Positions 63,010 to 64,000 of a stretch of DNA of 64,000 nt are shown here, piece by piece; position 1 is the stretch's first letter, and every line of letters begins with the position of its first letter. Under the pieces are notes generated by a model. That model was not told the origin of the DNA. It saw only the letters and a list, made by a program, of their open reading frames with translations, and ran no database searches. The DNA lies in assembly GCF_000172075.1 (NCBI RefSeq), contig NZ_ABIC01000003.1, positions 1-64,000 on the forward strand, given 5' to 3'. The stretch is from Shewanella benthica KT99 (GTDB lineage Bacteria; Pseudomonadota; Gammaproteobacteria; Enterobacterales; Shewanellaceae). The position numbers and the translations under genes are program-made.

Positions 63010-64000
63010 ATGGAAATCGATCTCAGTCAATTCAGTCAGGTATTCTTCGAGGAGAGTCTAGAAGGCTTAGACGCCATGGAGTCTGAACTGCTTAATCTCG
63101 ACGTCAATAACCCCGACGAAGAAACCATCAACACTATTTTCCGTGCGGCTCATTCCATCAAGGGAGGTAGTGCCACTTTCGGTTTCAGTCAGGTTGCTAA
63201 TTACACTCATCTGTTGGAGACCTTGCTCGATGAGATCCGTGATGGGCGCAGACAGATGACCAACGAGCATCAAGACATGCTGCTGCTCTCCGTCGATCTG
63301 CTGCGAAACATGTTCGATGCCTTGATGCGAAAAATCGACTTCGACGACCCCCTGCTCGCTCAGCTCGAGAAGCAATTTACTATCGAAATAGCCAAAGGTA
63401 CTAAAGGAGCGGCTCCTGAAGAGTCAGATTCGAGTAACGACACATTGGTAGAACAAGAGGCGACCGGTCTCTTACATTGGGCCATTGATTTTCAGGCGGG
63501 TATCGATATCCTGCGCTGTGGTAATGACCCTTACCTCATGTTCAACGAGCTCAGGCAATTGGGAGAGCTCAGCGTCAACCTGGCCAAGCATTCGTCACCC
63601 GAGTTTAATGATATAGACCCTGAGGCTTGTTACCTCAACTGGCAACTCGAACTCGTCACAGATCAGCCCTTAGAGCGACTAAAAGAGGTATTCGAATGGG
63701 TCGAAGATGAGTGCATCATCAATTATTCCTCCAGCCCAGTCATGAATGGAAATGCTAATCCTGACAGTGGACCATCTAATATAGAATCGACCGAAGTTGC
63801 TATTCCTCAGGAGCAGCAAGGGAGTGAAACAGTCCAAAATGATGTAGGGGGTAAACGATTAGATGAGGCCAAGACATCTAACCAAGAGCCAAAACCTAAG
63901 GCAGCCTCAAAGGCTAAGCTCCCTGAGACCGGCTCGATTCGAGTCAGCATAGACAAGATAGACCTGCTGATAAATATGGTCGGTGAACTCGTTATCACCC
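63010..64000 (+). CDS. cheA: chemotaxis histidine kinase CheA, 3' cut by window
   Basis: Start of a CheA kinase, 330 codons before the window ends without a stop. The N-terminal HPt domain has the phospho-His in IFRAAHSIKGGSATFGFSQV. A second region (about 155-245) resembles the CheY/CheB-binding P2 domain. A Pro/Lys-rich linker leads to SIRVSIDKIDLLINMVGELV, the start of the P3 dimerisation domain. ATG 63010 is preceded by a weak purine stretch. The rest lies beyond the window. Confidence 0.92.
   Translation, partial: MEIDLSQFSQVFFEESLEGLDAMESELLNLDVNNPDEETINTIFRAAHSIKGGSATFGFSQVANYTHLLETLLDEIRDGRRQMTNEHQDMLLLSVDLLRNMFDALMRKIDFDDPLLAQLEKQFTIEIAKGTKGAAPEESDSSNDTLVEQEATGLLHWAIDFQAGIDILRCGNDPYLMFNELRQLGELSVNLAKHSSPEFNDIDPEACYLNWQLELVTDQPLERLKEVFEWVEDECIINYSSSPVMNGNANPDSGPSNIESTEVAIPQEQQGSETVQNDVGGKRLDEAKTSNQEPKPKAASKAKLPETGSIRVSIDKIDLLINMVGELVIT

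Overview
The window reads as chromosomal DNA of a marine Shewanella. The strongest marker is cymA at 35921-36484, encoding the tetraheme NapC/NirT-family menaquinol dehydrogenase typical of that genus. It sits in the same window as a menDHCE menaquinone operon, lexA-sulA, and an aa3-type cytochrome c oxidase operon. The many decayed genes would suit a psychrophilic or deep-sea lineage of the S. violacea/S. benthica type, but that placement is inference from gene content only.

Layout. 1-3.6 kb: a CpxP/Spy-like gene with a frameshift, a CpxR box, cpxRA, then a patch of gene remnants. 3.7-12 kb: acuI (acrylyl-CoA reductase type), a broken sigma-54 activator of AcoR type, a -24/-12 promoter, a broken ExaC-type aldehyde dehydrogenase, the glycyl radical enzyme pair yjjI-yjjW, and a LysR regulator. 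12-24.6 kb: trmL, an M16 peptidase pair (one with a stop in its signal peptide), tapT, an MFS exporter, and several small, hypothetical or broken genes. 24.7-29.8 kb: menD-menH-menC-menE. 29.8-36.5 kb: rpoH, ftsY-ftsE-ftsX, rsmD, a 41-unit heptanucleotide array, a broken yhhL-type gene and cymA. 36.8-44.2 kb: a copper/silver locus with small His/Cys/Met-rich exported proteins, a two-motif metal-binding protein, cusB and cusA. 44.2-47.3 kb: a truncated IS3-family element between a glyoxalase-type remnant and a truncated hlyD, then a DUF3302-type gene and an AraC fragment. 47.4-52.6 kb: an aromatic amino acid permease, plsB, and lexA-sulA behind two SOS boxes. 53-62 kb: coxB-coxA-ctaG-coxC, a DUF2909-type gene, surf1, a SCO-like gene, ctaA, ctaB and sco. 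62.3-64 kb: a STAS protein, a CheY and the start of cheA, which runs off the window.

How the genes work together. Menaquinone from the men operon is the electron donor for CymA, which feeds periplasmic anaerobic respiration. The cox/cta/sco cluster builds the aerobic heme-copper oxidase, with copper delivered by CtaG and Sco, heme A made by CtaB and CtaA, and assembly aided by Surf1. CusBA would remove excess periplasmic copper or silver. CpxRA senses envelope stress.

Two patterns stand out. First, about a dozen genes carry frameshifts, nonsense codons or internal deletions. They cluster in accessory and regulatory genes, while the housekeeping operons are intact. Second, six intergenic spots carry repeats with an exact 7-bp period, each beside or overlapping the 3' end of a gene: 12510-12533, 17569-17596, 22385-22412, 29745-29772, 35164-35450 and 60207-60234. 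I regard this heptamer family as the best candidate for something undescribed. The YjjI/YjjW enzyme of unknown substrate is the best candidate for an uncharacterised pathway.
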